Position numbers and translations under genes: made by a program. A DNA stretch of 64,000 bases from Streptococcus halichoeri. GTDB taxonomy: Bacteria; Bacillota; Bacilli; Lactobacillales; Streptococcaceae. Positions 20,284 to 33,711 of this stretch are shown in pieces (positions within the stretch are counted from its first letter, which is position 1; each line of letters starts with the position of its first letter). Where the stretch lies: positions 1-64,000 of the forward strand of contig NZ_WLZU01000005.1 in assembly GCF_009870755.1 (NCBI RefSeq). The letters are read 5' to 3'. Below the pieces are notes generated by a model, which ran no database searches, was not told the DNA's origin, and worked only from the letters and a program-made list of their open reading frames with translations.

Positions 20284-20490
20284 GAAAAAACGTGCCTCAG
20301 CTCCATTCACCTTCGGAGCGTTGACACGCGGTACCATCCGTTTTTATCTGAATAGTCAGACCTTAATTGGCTTGTCTTATGCGTGAGTGAATTCCTAATG
20401 CTTTGCTTAAGAAGGCTTTCAGTCTATGGCCTTCAGTCCCTGATAAGTTCCCTATTAGTACTAGTCTCACCGACAACTATTTAATTAACA
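20284..20490 (-). promoter_or_regulatory. T-box riboswitch leader for pheST (specifier UUC, Phe)
   Basis: The minus-strand leader carries the T-box antiterminator motif ACGGATGGTACCGCG (complement of 20327-20341). A terminator follows: nested stems CGTGTC/GGCACG and GCTCC/GGAGC, then six Ts at 20285-20290. In stem I, the GGTGAG...CTCAC base encloses a specifier loop reading GGAATTCAC, giving the Phe codon UUC. It matches the synthetase it precedes. Uncharged tRNA-Phe should favour antitermination. Confidence 0.9.
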
Positions 20491-20492
20491 CT

Positions 20493-20521
20493 AGTGTATC
20501 AAAATTTTCTGATTTTGACAA
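20493..20521 (-). promoter_or_regulatory. Promoter of the pheST T-box transcript
   Basis: On the minus strand, -35 TTGTCA (20516-20521), a 17-nt spacer and -10 TACACT (20493-20498). It places the RNA start about 225 nt before pheS, right at the 5' edge of T-box stem I. Confidence 0.7.
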
Positions 20522-20595
20522 CGACGACTTTTTAGCCACAGCTAGACAAAAGCTGCGCAGACAGCGTTCGCTACTGGGCAGGTGATTGTTGTGGG

Positions 20596-21465
20596 CTACT
20601 TTTTGCTGAGGCTAATCTGGCCACTATAGTAATCAACCTCTAGGCCTTTTTGCACATTAGGGACAAAGACGTTAAATTCTAACGAGCCATCGGCAGCTTT
20701 GGCTTCAATATGGCTGCCGCGCGCCAGCAATTCTTCCCCCTGATAAATCAGTGTTACTCTATAACGCACCCGGTGATGCTGGTCCAAAGCTCGACGAACG
20801 AGTGATTCATAGTAGTTTTGTCCCGTCGAATCAGCGGCGTTTGCTTGATTAGCCCAAGCAAGCTGTGTGGCGATGTTTTGGGGATTACTGGTTGAGGCAT
20901 CAAAGCCTTTTAGACCACCAACCAAGGCATAAGCCAAGACATGACCCCGATCAACAGCATGGTCGTAGGTTCCAGGTAACTGGTGCAATTGGTGCCACCC
21001 TGCTGGCTGAAAGGTGGTATAGCCCTGGCCGAGTTTCTGACGATTTTGGTATTGGCGCGTCTGTTTGCTTAAAAGGGCATTGCCTTGTGTTGGAACGAGG
21101 CGACCTTGTACGTGTTTTGTCTGGTTAACAGCATAGACCTTACTACGCACATTAGCATCTAGATTAGTCCGGTTTTGATTGATAATAAAGGCTCCTGCGC
21201 CATTCCAAGTAATAGCAGAGCCCAGTTGTTTTCGTACCTGCGGGGTTAAGACCGAACTTGCTAAAGCTTTTGAAGGGCGGGCTGGATTAGCTGAATCACC
21301 AAAAAATGCACCAGGCAAGGGCTGCTTAACCAACTGATGGTAAAGATTTGTAAAAAGCTCTTCTTGATCTTTTTGGCCACTTAGAGCTAAATAGCCAAAG
21401 CAAAGCATTACTAAAATCACTAATAGCAGATTAATCTGCTTTGGGTGAAAAGGTTTTTTTGACAT
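20596..21465 (-). CDS. endA: Membrane-anchored DNA/RNA non-specific endonuclease (EndA type)
   Basis: beta-beta-alpha-metal nuclease. 289 aa with one N-terminal membrane/signal segment (about 11-29). The catalytic motif DRGH (172-175, His175 as general base) and the metal-binding Asn in the NPQN segment (194-197) are present. In S. pneumoniae the homologue degrades one strand during DNA uptake and also cuts extracellular DNA; the role here is inferred. It lies 30 nt after epuA in the murA-epuA-endA group. A second, broken nuclease gene lies at 53703. Confidence 0.92.
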   Translation of the reverse strand: MSKKPFHPKQINLLLVILVMLCFGYLALSGQKDQEELFTNLYHQLVKQPLPGAFFGDSANPARPSKALASSVLTPQVRKQLGSAITWNGAGAFIINQNRTNLDANVRSKVYAVNQTKHVQGRLVPTQGNALLSKQTRQYQNRQKLGQGYTTFQPAGWHQLHQLPGTYDHAVDRGHVLAYALVGGLKGFDASTSNPQNIATQLAWANQANAADSTGQNYYESLVRRALDQHHRVRYRVTLIYQGEELLARGSHIEAKAADGSLEFNVFVPNVQKGLEVDYYSGQISLSKK

Positions 21466-21495
21466 GGTTCCTCCAAAGAAAAAGTAGGCCAGAGC

Positions 21496-21684
21496 CTACT
21501 TCCCAGTAAATTTGTGAACTAATTCTGCCCATTTAGCCAGTGATAAGATTGATGTCACATGCTGTCCATCGCCAATCACACCATAGCCAATCATTAGACC
21601 AACTGCTAAAAATAAGACAGCAAGCAAAGCGACAAGAAAGATAAGGGATAACTGCTTTAGGACATATTGCCAACCTGTTCTCAT
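21496..21684 (-). CDS. epuA: EpuA family small membrane protein
   Basis: 62 aa with one membrane segment (about 13-35) and a short C-terminal tail. The family is often named 'DNA-directed RNA polymerase subunit beta' or EpuA (PF11772 type); its function is poorly known. It starts 3 nt after the murA stop and precedes endA, the usual streptococcal order. Confidence 0.85.
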   Translation of the reverse strand: MRTGWQYVLKQLSLIFLVALLAVLFLAVGLMIGYGVIGDGQHVTSILSLAKWAELVHKFTGK

Positions 21685-21687
21685 TGA

Positions 21688-22959
21688 TTAGTCCTCACTA
21701 ATACGTTCGATATTAGCACCTAATTGTGCCAACTTTTGATGAAAATGGTAGTAACCGCGATCTAAGTGTGATAGCTTGGTGACCGTTGTGGTGCCCTTTG
21801 CGACCATGCCCGTCAAAATCAGCGCTGCACTAGCCCGCAAATCCGTAGACATAACTGGGGCGCCTTGGAGTTCCTTACCACCATGAATCATAGCAGTATC
21901 CCGCAAAATCTCTGAATGTAATCCCATCCGGCGCATCTCTTCCAAATGTTGGAAACGGTTCTCAAAAACAGTCTCAATCATGGTAGATTCCCCCTTAACT
22001 ACCGCCATCAAGGCCGTAAACTGGGCCTGCATGTCCGTTGGAAAACCTGGATGGGGCATGGTTTTGACGGTAACTGGTTTTAAACTAGCTGTATCAGCTT
22101 GTACACGGATACCCCGTGCTTCTTCGGTGACTAAAACCCCCATCTCCAATAATTTGGAAATTAAGGGACGATTATGTTCCCAGACAGCATCTCTAATCAA
22201 AACATCACCAGAGGTCATTGCAGCAGCTACCATGAAGGTACCCGCTTCAATGCGGTCTTGGACCACATCGTGTTCTGTCCCGTGGAGCTGTTCCACACCC
22301 CTGATAGTTAAGGTTTCGGTGCCTGCTCCCTTGACACTAGCGCCCATTTTGTTGAGCAGCTGAGCTAAATCGACGATTTCTGGTTCTCTTGCTGCATTTT
22401 CAATGACAGTTGTTCCTTGCGCTAAGGTAGCAGCCATCATCAGGTTTTGTGTTGCTCCGACTGAAGGAAAATCCAAGTAAATGGTTGCGCCCTTTAAACG
22501 ATCAGCTGAAGCTGTAATATCCCCGCCCGTCTGACTGATTTGAGCACCCATTGCTTCTAGTCCCTTGAGGTGAAGATCAATCGGGCGACTGCCAATGGTA
22601 CAACCACCCGGCATTGAGACCTTAGCGTGGCCATTTCTGGCAAGTATTGGCCCTAAAACCACAATAGAAGCCCGCATTTGGCTTACATACTCATACGGAG
22701 CAACGTCCAAAATATCACGAGAAGCATCCACTGTTATTTCATTTTGCTCTTCATCAAATGTAACGGCAATGTCAAGCCCCCGAACTACATTATTCATGGT
22801 ATAAACATCTGATAAAATCGGAACATTCCGCAGTATTGTTGTACCTTGTGATGGTAAAATTGTCGCCGCTAATAAAGGTAGCACTGCATTTTTTGCCCCT
22901 TCAATGACGACTTCACCTTTTAGCTGGGTTTGACCACCTTCAATAATAATCTTATCCAC
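21688..22959 (-). CDS. murA: UDP-N-acetylglucosamine 1-carboxyvinyltransferase
   Basis: First committed step of peptidoglycan synthesis: transfer of enolpyruvate from PEP to UDP-GlcNAc. 423 aa. The catalytic loop PGGCTIGSRPIDLH contains the active-site Cys120 targeted by fosfomycin, and the N-terminal IEGAKNAVLPLLAA is typical. The start is GTG at 22957-22959 behind GGAG. An extended -10 (TGATATAAT, box at 22999-23004) lies upstream. Streptococci often carry two murA paralogues; this is the one next to epuA/endA. Confidence 0.96.
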   Translation of the reverse strand: MDKIIIEGGQTQLKGEVVIEGAKNAVLPLLAATILPSQGTTILRNVPILSDVYTMNNVVRGLDIAVTFDEEQNEITVDASRDILDVAPYEYVSQMRASIVVLGPILARNGHAKVSMPGGCTIGSRPIDLHLKGLEAMGAQISQTGGDITASADRLKGATIYLDFPSVGATQNLMMAATLAQGTTVIENAAREPEIVDLAQLLNKMGASVKGAGTETLTIRGVEQLHGTEHDVVQDRIEAGTFMVAAAMTSGDVLIRDAVWEHNRPLISKLLEMGVLVTEEARGIRVQADTASLKPVTVKTMPHPGFPTDMQAQFTALMAVVKGESTMIETVFENRFQHLEEMRRMGLHSEILRDTAMIHGGKELQGAPVMSTDLRASAALILTGMVAKGTTTVTKLSHLDRGYYHFHQKLAQLGANIERISED

Positions 22960-22998
22960 CCGATAACTCCATTCTTTTTTTCCAATCCTATAATAGAA

Positions 22999-23004
22999 AT
23001 TATA
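22999..23004 (-). promoter_or_regulatory. Candidate extended -10 of a murA promoter
   Basis: TATAAT preceded by TGA on the minus strand, 40 nt before the murA GTG. No good -35 is visible, which is common with extended -10 promoters. Confidence 0.45.
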
Positions 23005-23037
23005 TCATATTTCTTGATTTGGCACCCTGTCTTGACC

Positions 23038-23262
23038 TTAAAACAGAGTATGTCCCATCTGGACGAGCTCTAAGATAAAGTGGCTAACAAGATAACCTAA
23101 AACAATAGCCAGGAAAAAAATAAAGAGTTTGAGTTTACCAAGATTCTCTGGAAGACGACGAATAAAGCGCGACCAATCAAAGAGACTCATCAGTAATTGG
23201 TAAGAAATCGCAATAAAAAGCAAATGACAGGATAATATTAATAATTGATTCAGATAATTCAT
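23038..23262 (-). CDS. DUF1146 (YwzB-type) small membrane protein
   Basis: 74 aa with two predicted membrane segments (about 5-26 and 45-66). DUF1146 proteins sit between the atp operon and murA in many Firmicutes; their function is unknown. The ATG at 23260-23262 has no ribosome binding site, and a TATAAT box ends only 6 nt before it, which predicts a leaderless mRNA. Confidence 0.8.
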   Translation of the reverse strand: MNYLNQLLILSCHLLFIAISYQLLMSLFDWSRFIRRLPENLGKLKLFIFFLAIVLGYLVSHFILELVQMGHTLF

Positions 23263-23268
23263 AACTCT

Positions 23269-23274
23269 ATTATA
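23269..23274 (-). promoter_or_regulatory. -10 box implying a leaderless DUF1146 transcript
   Basis: TATAAT on the minus strand with 6 nt between it and the ATG (23262), so RNA should start at or next to the start codon. The -35 is weak. Confidence 0.45.
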
Positions 23275-23300
23275 GCAAATTCCAATTAGTTTAAACAGCT

Positions 23301-23324
23301 AAAAAAGAGTCTTTCACAAGACCC
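23301..23324 (-). terminator. Terminator of the atp operon
   Basis: Minus-strand hairpin GGGTCTT / AAGACTC with a short loop followed by six Ts (23306-23301), just after the atpC stop. Confidence 0.75.
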
Positions 23325-23328
23325 CATT

Positions 23329-23745
23329 TTATTTATTACCAACATTAATTCGGTTAAGGGCACGGCGCAATGCCACCTTAGCCCGACGAACGTCATCAAT
23401 GTTATGTGTTGATTCCCCTTGCGCAATTACACGTTCTGCTCGTAATTTTGCTCGCTCTGCACGGCTTACGTCAATATCACGATCACGCTCAGCAGAATCC
23501 GCTACAATAGTAACTTTGTTATTTTTTACCTCAATAATCCCACCATTGATAGCAATCCAGTCAACCTTATCTGATTCACCAACACGGCGAATTTTCATTT
23601 CATGAATCGTGAGTGGTGCAATCAAGTTGATATGTTCTGGCAAAACTCCCATCTCTCCTTCAGGCGTTTCAACCGAAATAAAAGTTGCATGGTGATCATA
23701 CTTAATACCATCAGGTGTTACTACTTGAACAGTCATTTGGGTCAT
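23329..23745 (-). CDS. atpC: F1Fo ATP synthase epsilon subunit
   Basis: Rotor stalk and regulatory subunit. 138 aa with an N-terminal beta-sandwich ([31 protein letters not shown]) and a C-terminal helical hairpin rich in Arg/Ala. Last gene of the atp operon, followed by the terminator at 23301-23324. Confidence 0.96.
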   Translation of the reverse strand: MTQMTVQVVTPDGIKYDHHATFISVETPEGEMGVLPEHINLIAPLTIHEMKIRRVGESDKVDWIAINGGIIEVKNNKVTIVADSAERDRDIDVSRAERAKLRAERVIAQGESTHNIDDVRRAKVALRRALNRINVGNK

Positions 23746-23757
23746 GGCATCACCTCA

Positions 23758-25164
<1,407 letters not shown>

Positions 25165-25293
25165 TTATTTCTCCTTCATATCAATTTTGCAAAGAATATG
25201 ATAACTAAGCTTCTATCATTATCCCTTTAGGTAACTCATCTCTTGTGATAAGTTTTTTATAACTAGTGCATTTTTTAAGTGCTTACCGTCACA

Positions 25294-26169
25294 TTAGTCA
25301 AGTGCATTTGCTCCCGCTACAATTTCGGTAATTTCTTGCGTAATAGCTGCTTGACGCGCTCGGTTATATTGAATAGTCAAATCATTAATGACACTTGTGG
25401 CATTATCCGTTGCAGTTTGCATCGCTGTCATACCGGCTGCATGCTCAGCCGTTTTGGCATCGATGATTGCCCCATAAATCAAGCTTTCAGTAAACTGAGG
25501 CAATAACTGATCAAGGATAAGGTCTTTATCTGGTTCCAATTCAAAGCCTGTCACACCCGTTTTTGTTGCTTCTTCGGCAACTAAGTCAGAGATGGGCAAC
25601 ATGCGTTGAACCCGAACTTGACTGGTCAAGCTATTAACATGGTGATTATAGCAGACATACAATTCATCAAACAGTTCGTTTTGATACATTTCAACAGAGT
25701 GGGCAATAATTCGTCGAACATCTTCAAAACTTGGTTGATCCTGTAAACCACGTAATTCAAAAGAAACGTTCATTCCTCGTGCCTTAAAGAAATCAGAACC
25801 AATACTGCCAATTGAGATGATGGCATAATCATCTGCAGCATGATATTCTGCAATCATATCCATAACAGCTTTTAAAATCTTGGAATTATAACCACCGACT
25901 AGGCCCTTATCAGAAGTAATGACAATATAGCCTGTTTTTTTAACTGGACGTGAGGCCAACATTGGGTTATCAGTGCCAGAGTTAAGCTCTGATTTCAATA
26001 AGTCCGTTGTGATTTGACGAATTTTCGAAGCGTAAATTTGAAAATCGCGGGCGGCTTGCTCGGATTTTACAAGTTTAGCTGAAGAAACCATCCGCATGGC
26101 ACTAGTTATTTTACTTGTTTTCTCTGTTGAATTAATTTTAGCTTTAATTTCACTTAGAGAGCCTGCCAT
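25294..26169 (-). CDS. atpG: F1Fo ATP synthase gamma subunit
   Basis: Central rotor shaft of F1. 291 aa, with the conserved N-terminal [27 protein letters not shown]-type helix and the C-terminal [35 protein letters not shown] helix that penetrates the alpha/beta ring. 14 nt after atpA. Confidence 0.97.
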   Translation of the reverse strand: MAGSLSEIKAKINSTEKTSKITSAMRMVSSAKLVKSEQAARDFQIYASKIRQITTDLLKSELNSGTDNPMLASRPVKKTGYIVITSDKGLVGGYNSKILKAVMDMIAEYHAADDYAIISIGSIGSDFFKARGMNVSFELRGLQDQPSFEDVRRIIAHSVEMYQNELFDELYVCYNHHVNSLTSQVRVQRMLPISDLVAEEATKTGVTGFELEPDKDLILDQLLPQFTESLIYGAIIDAKTAEHAAGMTAMQTATDNATSVINDLTIQYNRARQAAITQEITEIVAGANALD

Positions 26170-26183
26170 ACTAGAATCCTCCC

Positions 26184-27695
<1,512 letters not shown>

Positions 27696-27707
27696 TCACA
27701 CCACTTT

Positions 27708-28244
27708 CTATACTAATTTGGATTTAAATTCTTGTAATTGACCACGAATGCTGGTATCAATTACTTTATTATTGACACTAATGATAAAACCACCGACAAT
27801 GGCAGGATTAATGTCTTCAATAATTTTAGCGGCTTTAACGCCAACTTTTTTCTCAACGATTGTACGGATTCGATCCTTTTGTTGGTCTGTTAAAGGAACG
27901 GTTGTCGTCACCTTGACCTCGAATTCATTTAATAGCTGAGCGATTTTAAAAGAACTAGCCTTTAATATAGAATATAAGAGGGCTTGACGTTGATTTTGTA
28001 TAATGACATCAAGAAAATTATTCATATATGTTGAGCTTGAGTCTTTTAATAATCGAAGGATTTCTTCTTTATATTCTTGTGAAACAGCAAAGCTGCCTAG
28101 TACCTCATCCAAATCTGTTTGCTCAAATACTTGAATCAAAGCAGCAAGGTCTGTCTGCAATTGATCAAGCATTTGATGCTCATAATAGACTTCAACAAGG
28201 CTCTTTGCATACTGTTCAACAAGAGCTTGTTCTTTTTTAGTCAT
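27708..28244 (-). CDS. atpH: F1Fo ATP synthase delta subunit
   Basis: Peripheral stalk subunit joining F1 to the b dimer. 178 aa, the usual length, with the C-terminal segment PAIVGGFIISVNNKVIDTSIRGQL typical of delta. Its ATG overlaps the stop codon of atpF by one base, indicating coupled translation. Confidence 0.96.
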   Translation of the reverse strand: MTKKEQALVEQYAKSLVEVYYEHQMLDQLQTDLAALIQVFEQTDLDEVLGSFAVSQEYKEEILRLLKDSSSTYMNNFLDVIIQNQRQALLYSILKASSFKIAQLLNEFEVKVTTTVPLTDQQKDRIRTIVEKKVGVKAAKIIEDINPAIVGGFIISVNNKVIDTSIRGQLQEFKSKLV

Positions 28245-28741
28245 TAAGCTTCTCCTAGATCATCAAGGTAACGATCAATGAGCTGACTTTGCGCTTCTTT
28301 ATCTAAATGAGCGCCCATGATACGTTCAGCTAATGTGACGGTTAAATCAGACATTTCAGCCTTGACACTTGAGATGGCTTCTGTTTTGCTTTGAGCAATA
28401 TCAGCTTGCGCCTTGTCTTTTAAGCGGCTTGCTTCTTCTCTTGCTTCATCAATGAGCTTATCACCTTGTGCTTGACCGATTTCTTTGGCATCAGTGATAA
28501 TTTTGCTAGCGTCTTCTTTGGCACCAGCCAACTCCGTTTGACGTTTTTGCTCTAACTGCTCAGCTTTTTGACGGGCTTCTTCAGCTCCGTCAATATCTTT
28601 GGCGATTTTTTCGGCACGCGCAGCAAAGATACCTGTAATTTGTTTCCATGCAAAAAGTCTGATGAGAACAAGTAAAAGGATGAATGAGCCAGTAGCAATA
28701 ATGATATTACCTAAACTTGTACTATTAATGAGTAATGACAT
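28244..28741 (-). CDS. atpF: F1Fo ATP synthase b subunit
   Basis: Peripheral stalk subunit of 165 aa: one N-terminal membrane segment (about 9-30) followed by a long charged, Ala/Glu/Lys-rich helix that dimerises as a coiled coil. Confidence 0.95.
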   Translation of the reverse strand: MSLLINSTSLGNIIIATGSFILLLVLIRLFAWKQITGIFAARAEKIAKDIDGAEEARQKAEQLEQKRQTELAGAKEDASKIITDAKEIGQAQGDKLIDEAREEASRLKDKAQADIAQSKTEAISSVKAEMSDLTVTLAERIMGAHLDKEAQSQLIDRYLDDLGEA

Positions 28742-28759
28742 CTGTAACTACCTCCTTTC

Positions 28760-29473
28760 TTATTCTTCCTCATGATTAACTTTCTTACCAATATAACTTG
28801 ATGATAGTAAGACGAATACATAGGCTTGAATGGCTGAAATAAAGATTGAAAAGGCAACCCAGATAACATTAATAATAAAGGCAACTGGAGCCGCAAAAAC
28901 ACTAACGTGTGCAAAACGCAGTAACAAATCAAGCACAATTTCGCCCGCATAGATATTACCAAATAGCCGAAGGGTTAAGGAGATGACACTCGTAAACTCT
29001 TCGAGGATATTCATCGGTAGCATAATTGGCACAGGTTCAATGTATTCTTTTAAGTACCCTTTAATGCCAGATTTGCGAATCCCTTCAAAATGAACAATCA
29101 CTGCAACTAAAAGAGCTAGACCGAAGTCAGCTGCCGCATTAGCTGTAGGAGATGTCCAAAGATTGTATTCACCAATCTCAAGCTTGGTCATAAGACCAAT
29201 GTTATTGGCAATTAGGACAAAGAAGAAAAGGCTGAAAGTGAGGAGGCTATAATTACGATTATATTTTCCTAAATTTTCTTTGGTGATTCCTTGGACAAAT
29301 TCAAAAAACCATTCTAAGACATTTTGTTTCCCTTTTGGTTTGATAGTCATATTCCGACTGGCCCAAAAAATAAAGCCAAAAGCAATGACAACGGTCAAAA
29401 GAGACATGGCAAGAATAGTTAAGTCAAATGTAATGCCAAAGATTTGCACTGTTGGATTCATTAATTTTTCCAA
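28760..29473 (-). CDS. atpB: F1Fo ATP synthase a subunit
   Basis: Membrane stator that forms the proton half-channels against the c ring. 237 aa, five or six hydrophobic segments, with the conserved helix [14 protein letters not shown] containing the essential Arg. The start is a TTG at 29471-29473, chosen because GGAGGGG stands 5-8 nt before it, while the ATG four codons later is too far from that site. Confidence 0.95.
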   Translation of the reverse strand: MEKLMNPTVQIFGITFDLTILAMSLLTVVIAFGFIFWASRNMTIKPKGKQNVLEWFFEFVQGITKENLGKYNRNYSLLTFSLFFFVLIANNIGLMTKLEIGEYNLWTSPTANAAADFGLALLVAVIVHFEGIRKSGIKGYLKEYIEPVPIMLPMNILEEFTSVISLTLRLFGNIYAGEIVLDLLLRFAHVSVFAAPVAFIINVIWVAFSIFISAIQAYVFVLLSSSYIGKKVNHEEE

Positions 29474-29512
29474 CCTTACCCCTCCTTTTCTATATTAACT
29501 AATCGGCAACAA

Positions 29513-29716
29513 TTAGTTAACGAAGAAAGTAGAAGCAAGTAGTACGAAGAAAGTCCCTTCGATAAAGGCAACACCTAGGATTAATAATGATTGTAATTTA
29601 GAAAACATCTCTGGTTGACGAGCAGCCGATTTAGCAACATTGGCAACCATGATACCTTCACCAATACTTACGCCCAAAACAGCAATACCGAGTGCTAAAA
29701 TTTTTAAATTCAACAT
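29513..29716 (-). CDS. atpE: F1Fo ATP synthase c subunit
   Basis: Rotor-ring proteolipid of 67 aa: two helices joined by the polar loop AARQPE, with the essential ion-binding Glu53 in AFIEGTFF. The residues expected of a Na+-type F-ATPase c subunit (Gln in helix 1, Ser after the Glu) are absent, so it should be H+-coupled. As in other streptococci the c gene precedes the a gene. Confidence 0.97.
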   Translation of the reverse strand: MLNLKILALGIAVLGVSIGEGIMVANVAKSAARQPEMFSKLQSLLILGVAFIEGTFFVLLASTFFVN

Positions 29717-29935
29717 TTGAATTCTCCTTATAAATTTTTTTACCCTGCTATTCTATTCCTTAAATAGCAGAATGTCAACCGAAATTCGTAATTGGATTCG
29801 CTTTCTTAAACCAAAATTTACCTATTATAATATGTTCTTATTTATTATGGTTAATAGATGCAAAAAGTGGCAATAAATTCTTAAAAGCCTGACCATTCTT
29901 GATGATTAATAGCAGATTAAGCCTAAATCCCATGA
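29717..29935. promoter_or_regulatory. Promoter region of the atp operon (approximate)
   Basis: AT-rich gap between glgA and atpE. A TATAAT box on the minus strand lies at 29824-29829, but no good -35 stands 17 nt upstream, so the promoter is only tentative. The atp operon may also be reached by readthrough from glgA. Confidence 0.35.
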
Positions 29936-29958
29936 GCAAAAAACGGCCCAAAGCCGTC
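29936..29958 (-). terminator. Terminator of the glycogen operon
   Basis: Minus-strand hairpin GACGGC-TTTGG-GCCGT followed by six Ts, about 45 nt after the glgA stop. Confidence 0.8.
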
Positions 29959-30000
29959 TTTGTTTCAGAAAAAAAGCAGTTCTAAGTAAGGAACGAGTTC

Positions 30001-31431
30001 TCACAAGATAGTATGGTAGAGCTCAAGATAGGCCTGGCTAGCCGTATCCCAAGAAAAGTCCCGTTTCATAGCATGTTCTTGTAGGATAGCCCAGTCATCT
30101 GGTTTATTGGTGTAAACTTCAAGTGCCATTTGAAGGGTTTTAGTTAGCCAATAACCGTCAAATCGCTCAAAGCCAAAGCCTGTTCCACTATGATCAAACT
30201 GATTATAGGCTTCTACGGTATCTTTGAGGCCACCGATTTGGTGGACAATTGGCAAAGAACCATAGCGCATAGCCATCATCTGCGACAAGCCACACGGCTC
30301 AAAAGCACTAGGCATCAAAAAGATGTCACTAGCAGCATAGATGTTTTGCGCCAGCGATAAGTCAAAGGTAATATGAGCTGACATCTTTTTTGCATAAACT
30401 TGACTAAACCAAGCAAAGGAATGCTCGTAGTCAGGATCACCTGTGCCAAGCACCACTAATTGGACATCGTGCTTGAGAATATGGTCGAGTTCTTGGACCA
30501 CCAGATCAAAGCCTTTTTGCTTGGTCAAGCGTGAAACAATCCCAATCACAGGCACTTCGGGCCGTTGAGGCAGTCCCAGACGTTCTTGCAGGGCTTGCTT
30601 ATTTTTAGCTTTGCCACTTAAATCAGCAACCGTATAATGATAGGGAATCAGGTTATCTGTTTCGGGATTAAAGAGTTCTGTATCAATACCGTTGAGAATC
30701 CCTGAGAGTTTACCTGCCTCCATGCGCATCAGCTGATCTAAGCCTTTACCAAAGGCTGGGGTTCTTATTTCCTTGGCATATGTGGGAGAGACCGTTGTTA
30801 CCTGATCGGCGTACAATACCCCTGCTTTCATCCAATTGAGGCAGTCATGCCAGCGTAGAGTGCCATCAAGGTAACGTTCATTTCCGACACCAAACAAATC
30901 CCCCAGCATGCCTGGATCAAATTGGCCTTGAAATTCAATATTATGAATAGTAAAGACCGTTTTGATCGACCGATAGGCAGAAAGCCAATGGTACTTTTCA
31001 CGCAAAAGGTAGGGAATCATCGCCGTATGATAATCATGCACATGTAAAATGTCAGGGATAAAGCCGATACGCTCCATGCTCTCAAGAGCTGCTAACTGAA
31101 AGAAAGCATAGCGTTCACCATCATCCCAATCACCATAGACATGCCCTCTGAAAAAATAATATTGATTATCAATGAAATAAAAACTGACACCCTCTTTAAT
31201 GATTTTTTTAAGGCCGACATATTGGCGTCGCCAACCGACTTGGATGTCAAAGGACAAGACATCTTCCACTTGGTCGTGGTAGTTGTAATCAACCATATCA
31301 TAGTAGGGCAAGATGACCGCAACTTCCTGACCGTGCTTAACCAAGGACTTAGGTAAAGCACCAATCACATCACCTAAGCCACCTGTCTTAGCAAAAGGTG
31401 CTCCTTCTGCGGCTACAAATAATACTTTCAT
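30001..31431 (-). CDS. glgA: Glycogen synthase (ADP-glucose)
   Basis: GT5 glycosyltransferase extending alpha-1,4-glucan from ADP-glucose. 476 aa. The N-terminal KTGGLGDV motif (about 16-23) binds ADP-glucose, and the C-terminal half has the [14 protein letters not shown] and [18 protein letters not shown] segments of the GT-B fold with the catalytic Glu. The ATG overlaps glgD by 4 nt. Last gene of the glg run. Confidence 0.97.
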   Translation of the reverse strand: MKVLFVAAEGAPFAKTGGLGDVIGALPKSLVKHGQEVAVILPYYDMVDYNYHDQVEDVLSFDIQVGWRRQYVGLKKIIKEGVSFYFIDNQYYFFRGHVYGDWDDGERYAFFQLAALESMERIGFIPDILHVHDYHTAMIPYLLREKYHWLSAYRSIKTVFTIHNIEFQGQFDPGMLGDLFGVGNERYLDGTLRWHDCLNWMKAGVLYADQVTTVSPTYAKEIRTPAFGKGLDQLMRMEAGKLSGILNGIDTELFNPETDNLIPYHYTVADLSGKAKNKQALQERLGLPQRPEVPVIGIVSRLTKQKGFDLVVQELDHILKHDVQLVVLGTGDPDYEHSFAWFSQVYAKKMSAHITFDLSLAQNIYAASDIFLMPSAFEPCGLSQMMAMRYGSLPIVHQIGGLKDTVEAYNQFDHSGTGFGFERFDGYWLTKTLQMALEVYTNKPDDWAILQEHAMKRDFSWDTASQAYLELYHTIL

Positions 31432-32564
31432 TTTATAATATCCTCTGTTACATGTGTACCTTTTGGAATAACCAGCGGTTTTTCCTTTGTTCCGCGAATG
31501 GTCACACCATTATCAACCTCAACTAACTTATCAATAATCGCATACTCAATGGTTGTTCCAATACCAATTCTTACCTTGGGAGCTATAATACTATTTGCCA
31601 CTTTAGTATTGACATCAATATAGCAATTACGAGAGACAATTGAATGGTCTACATGGCCCTTGATAATACTGCCTGAGGCAAACTGGGAATTATTAACATA
31701 GGATTCCTCAGCAAAATAAGTGGCTTCTTCATTTTTAATGCGCGTGTAAATACGCTGGTTAGCATACAACAAAGCATAGAACTTATCTGGCTCTAGCATA
31801 TCCATATTAGCATCATAATAGGATTTTGCTGAGTGGATATTGGCTAGATAGCCCGTATATTCAAAAGCCAGGGCACCTTCACTAATGGTTAAGTCACGCA
31901 ACAGATAACGCAGATTCGCCGGATTCTCCTTGCTAGCTTCTTTTTCCATTTGCTCAATGAGCCAGGGCGTGTTAACAATATAGATACCTGTGGACATTTT
32001 TTCGTAGGCAGTTGGTGCAAAAGCCCTACTCTTACCACGGACTATATCCCTTGTTTCATCAATGTCTAAAATATCATTGACATCAGTAATCAGCTCTTTT
32101 GGTGTTTTTTTATAAACAACCGTGATTTGCCGTTGATTGGCCTGATGCAACTGAATCACTTGTTCCAATTCTATATTACAGATAATATCACAGCTCATAT
32201 AAATGGTTTGGTCAGAGCCAGAGCGTTTTAAGTAGGTTAAGATTTGATCGTAATAATCAGCATCTGCTTCAACAGATGTACCTTTGGAACGATAAAAACC
32301 TAGAAAAGAATGGCTAAGCAGGGTATTTAAGCCCCATTCGCGGCCACTACGTACATGGTCAAAGACCGAACGGATATTCTCTCCGCGGAAAATGCCATAA
32401 ATATTGCGAACACCCGCATTCGCCAAACTAGAGAGGTGAAAATCAATCAAGCGAAATTTACCATCAAAAGGTAGGTTAGCAAGCGGGCGTGAATCAGTCA
32501 GACCTTCCATTTCATCATAGCTCATGGCGCTGCCTAGTATGGCGGAATATTTGTCAATTTTCAT
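31428..32564 (-). CDS. glgD: Glucose-1-phosphate adenylyltransferase regulatory subunit
   Basis: GlgD protein of 378 aa, partner of GlgC. It has the nucleotidyltransferase fold and a C-terminal left-handed beta-helix, but the N-terminal pyrophosphorylase motif GGxGTRL is replaced by [19 protein letters not shown], as is typical of the non-catalytic GlgD subunit. Overlaps glgC by 11 nt. Confidence 0.95.
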   Translation of the reverse strand: MKIDKYSAILGSAMSYDEMEGLTDSRPLANLPFDGKFRLIDFHLSSLANAGVRNIYGIFRGENIRSVFDHVRSGREWGLNTLLSHSFLGFYRSKGTSVEADADYYDQILTYLKRSGSDQTIYMSCDIICNIELEQVIQLHQANQRQITVVYKKTPKELITDVNDILDIDETRDIVRGKSRAFAPTAYEKMSTGIYIVNTPWLIEQMEKEASKENPANLRYLLRDLTISEGALAFEYTGYLANIHSAKSYYDANMDMLEPDKFYALLYANQRIYTRIKNEEATYFAEESYVNNSQFASGSIIKGHVDHSIVSRNCYIDVNTKVANSIIAPKVRIGIGTTIEYAIIDKLVEVDNGVTIRGTKEKPLVIPKGTHVTEDIIK

Positions 32565-33693
32565 TTGTAACCCCCACTACTTCCTTATAACCAGTAACCT
32601 GGATTTGATCGGTCCCATCAATGACGACATTATCGCCAATTTTAGCACCTTCACCAATGATCGCTCGCTTAATTACTGCTCCTTCACCAATCGTGACATT
32701 GCTCATAATAAAGGAATCGCTCACCTGCGCATGCTGTTTCACCTGAACATTCGCTGATAGTATCGAATGGTCAATTTGACCCGAAATATAGCAGCCATCT
32801 ACAACCAAAGAATCATTGACTTGGGCTCCTTGCGCAATAAAATTGGGTGGTGCAATATGGTTACGTGAATACATTTTCCATGAGCGATCGCGGCTATGGA
32901 GTTCATTATCTTCACCGATATATTCCATATTAGCTTCCCAGAGAGATTCGATGGTTCCGACATCCTTCCAGTAGCCCGCAAATTCATAAGCATAGACCCG
33001 CTCACCAGAGTTTAAGTAAGTTGGAATGACATGCTTACCAAAATCAGACATGTCCAAATTGTTCTTTTCAGCATCCACTAACATGCTACGGAGGCGCTGC
33101 CAACTAAATATGTAGATCCCCATTGATGCCTTAGTTGATTTAGGCTGCGCTGGTTTTTCTTCAAATTCGACAATTCGGTTATGGCTATCAGTGTTCATAA
33201 TGCCAAAACGACTAGCATCTTTTAGAGGAACATCTAACACTGCCACAGTAAGACTAGCCTTATTAGCCTTATGGCTTTGCAGCATTTCGTCGTAATCCAT
33301 TTTATAAATATGGTCGCCCGATAAAATCAAGACATACTCTGGATTGACACTGTCAATATAGTCAATATTTTGATAGATGGCATGACTGGTCCCCTGAAAC
33401 CATTTATTGCCCTCGGTTGCTGAATAAGGTTGCAAAATTGTGACACCAGCATCAATGCCATCCATCCCCCAGGAGGAACCGTTACCAATGTGGTTATTGA
33501 GCAAGAGCGGCTGGTATTGGGTAATCACACCAACATTTTGGATGCCTGAGTTGGCACAATTTGACAAGGCAAAATCAATAATCCGATAACGCCCACCAAA
33601 TTGCACTGCAGGTTTTGCTATCGTTTGCGTTAGTTTACCAAGCCGGGTGCCTTGGCCACCGGCTAGTATCAAGGCTAACATTTCCTTTTTCAT
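32554..33693 (-). CDS. glgC: Glucose-1-phosphate adenylyltransferase
   Basis: Makes ADP-glucose, the donor for glycogen. 379 aa; [15 protein letters not shown] near residue 8-22 is the nucleotidyltransferase signature, [10 protein letters not shown] the sugar-phosphate site, and the C-terminus a beta-helix. Next to glgD, with which it forms the enzyme in Firmicutes. Confidence 0.97.
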   Translation of the reverse strand: MKKEMLALILAGGQGTRLGKLTQTIAKPAVQFGGRYRIIDFALSNCANSGIQNVGVITQYQPLLLNNHIGNGSSWGMDGIDAGVTILQPYSATEGNKWFQGTSHAIYQNIDYIDSVNPEYVLILSGDHIYKMDYDEMLQSHKANKASLTVAVLDVPLKDASRFGIMNTDSHNRIVEFEEKPAQPKSTKASMGIYIFSWQRLRSMLVDAEKNNLDMSDFGKHVIPTYLNSGERVYAYEFAGYWKDVGTIESLWEANMEYIGEDNELHSRDRSWKMYSRNHIAPPNFIAQGAQVNDSLVVDGCYISGQIDHSILSANVQVKQHAQVSDSFIMSNVTIGEGAVIKRAIIGEGAKIGDNVVIDGTDQIQVTGYKEVVGVTNEN

Positions 33694-33711
33694 AAGCAGA
33701 TCTCTCCCCTT

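Noticed and set aside
25165-25293. AACTTATC/GATGAGTT imperfect repeat between atpG and atpD as a terminator
   Set aside because: One mismatch, no T tract in the right place, and the essential operon continues across it.
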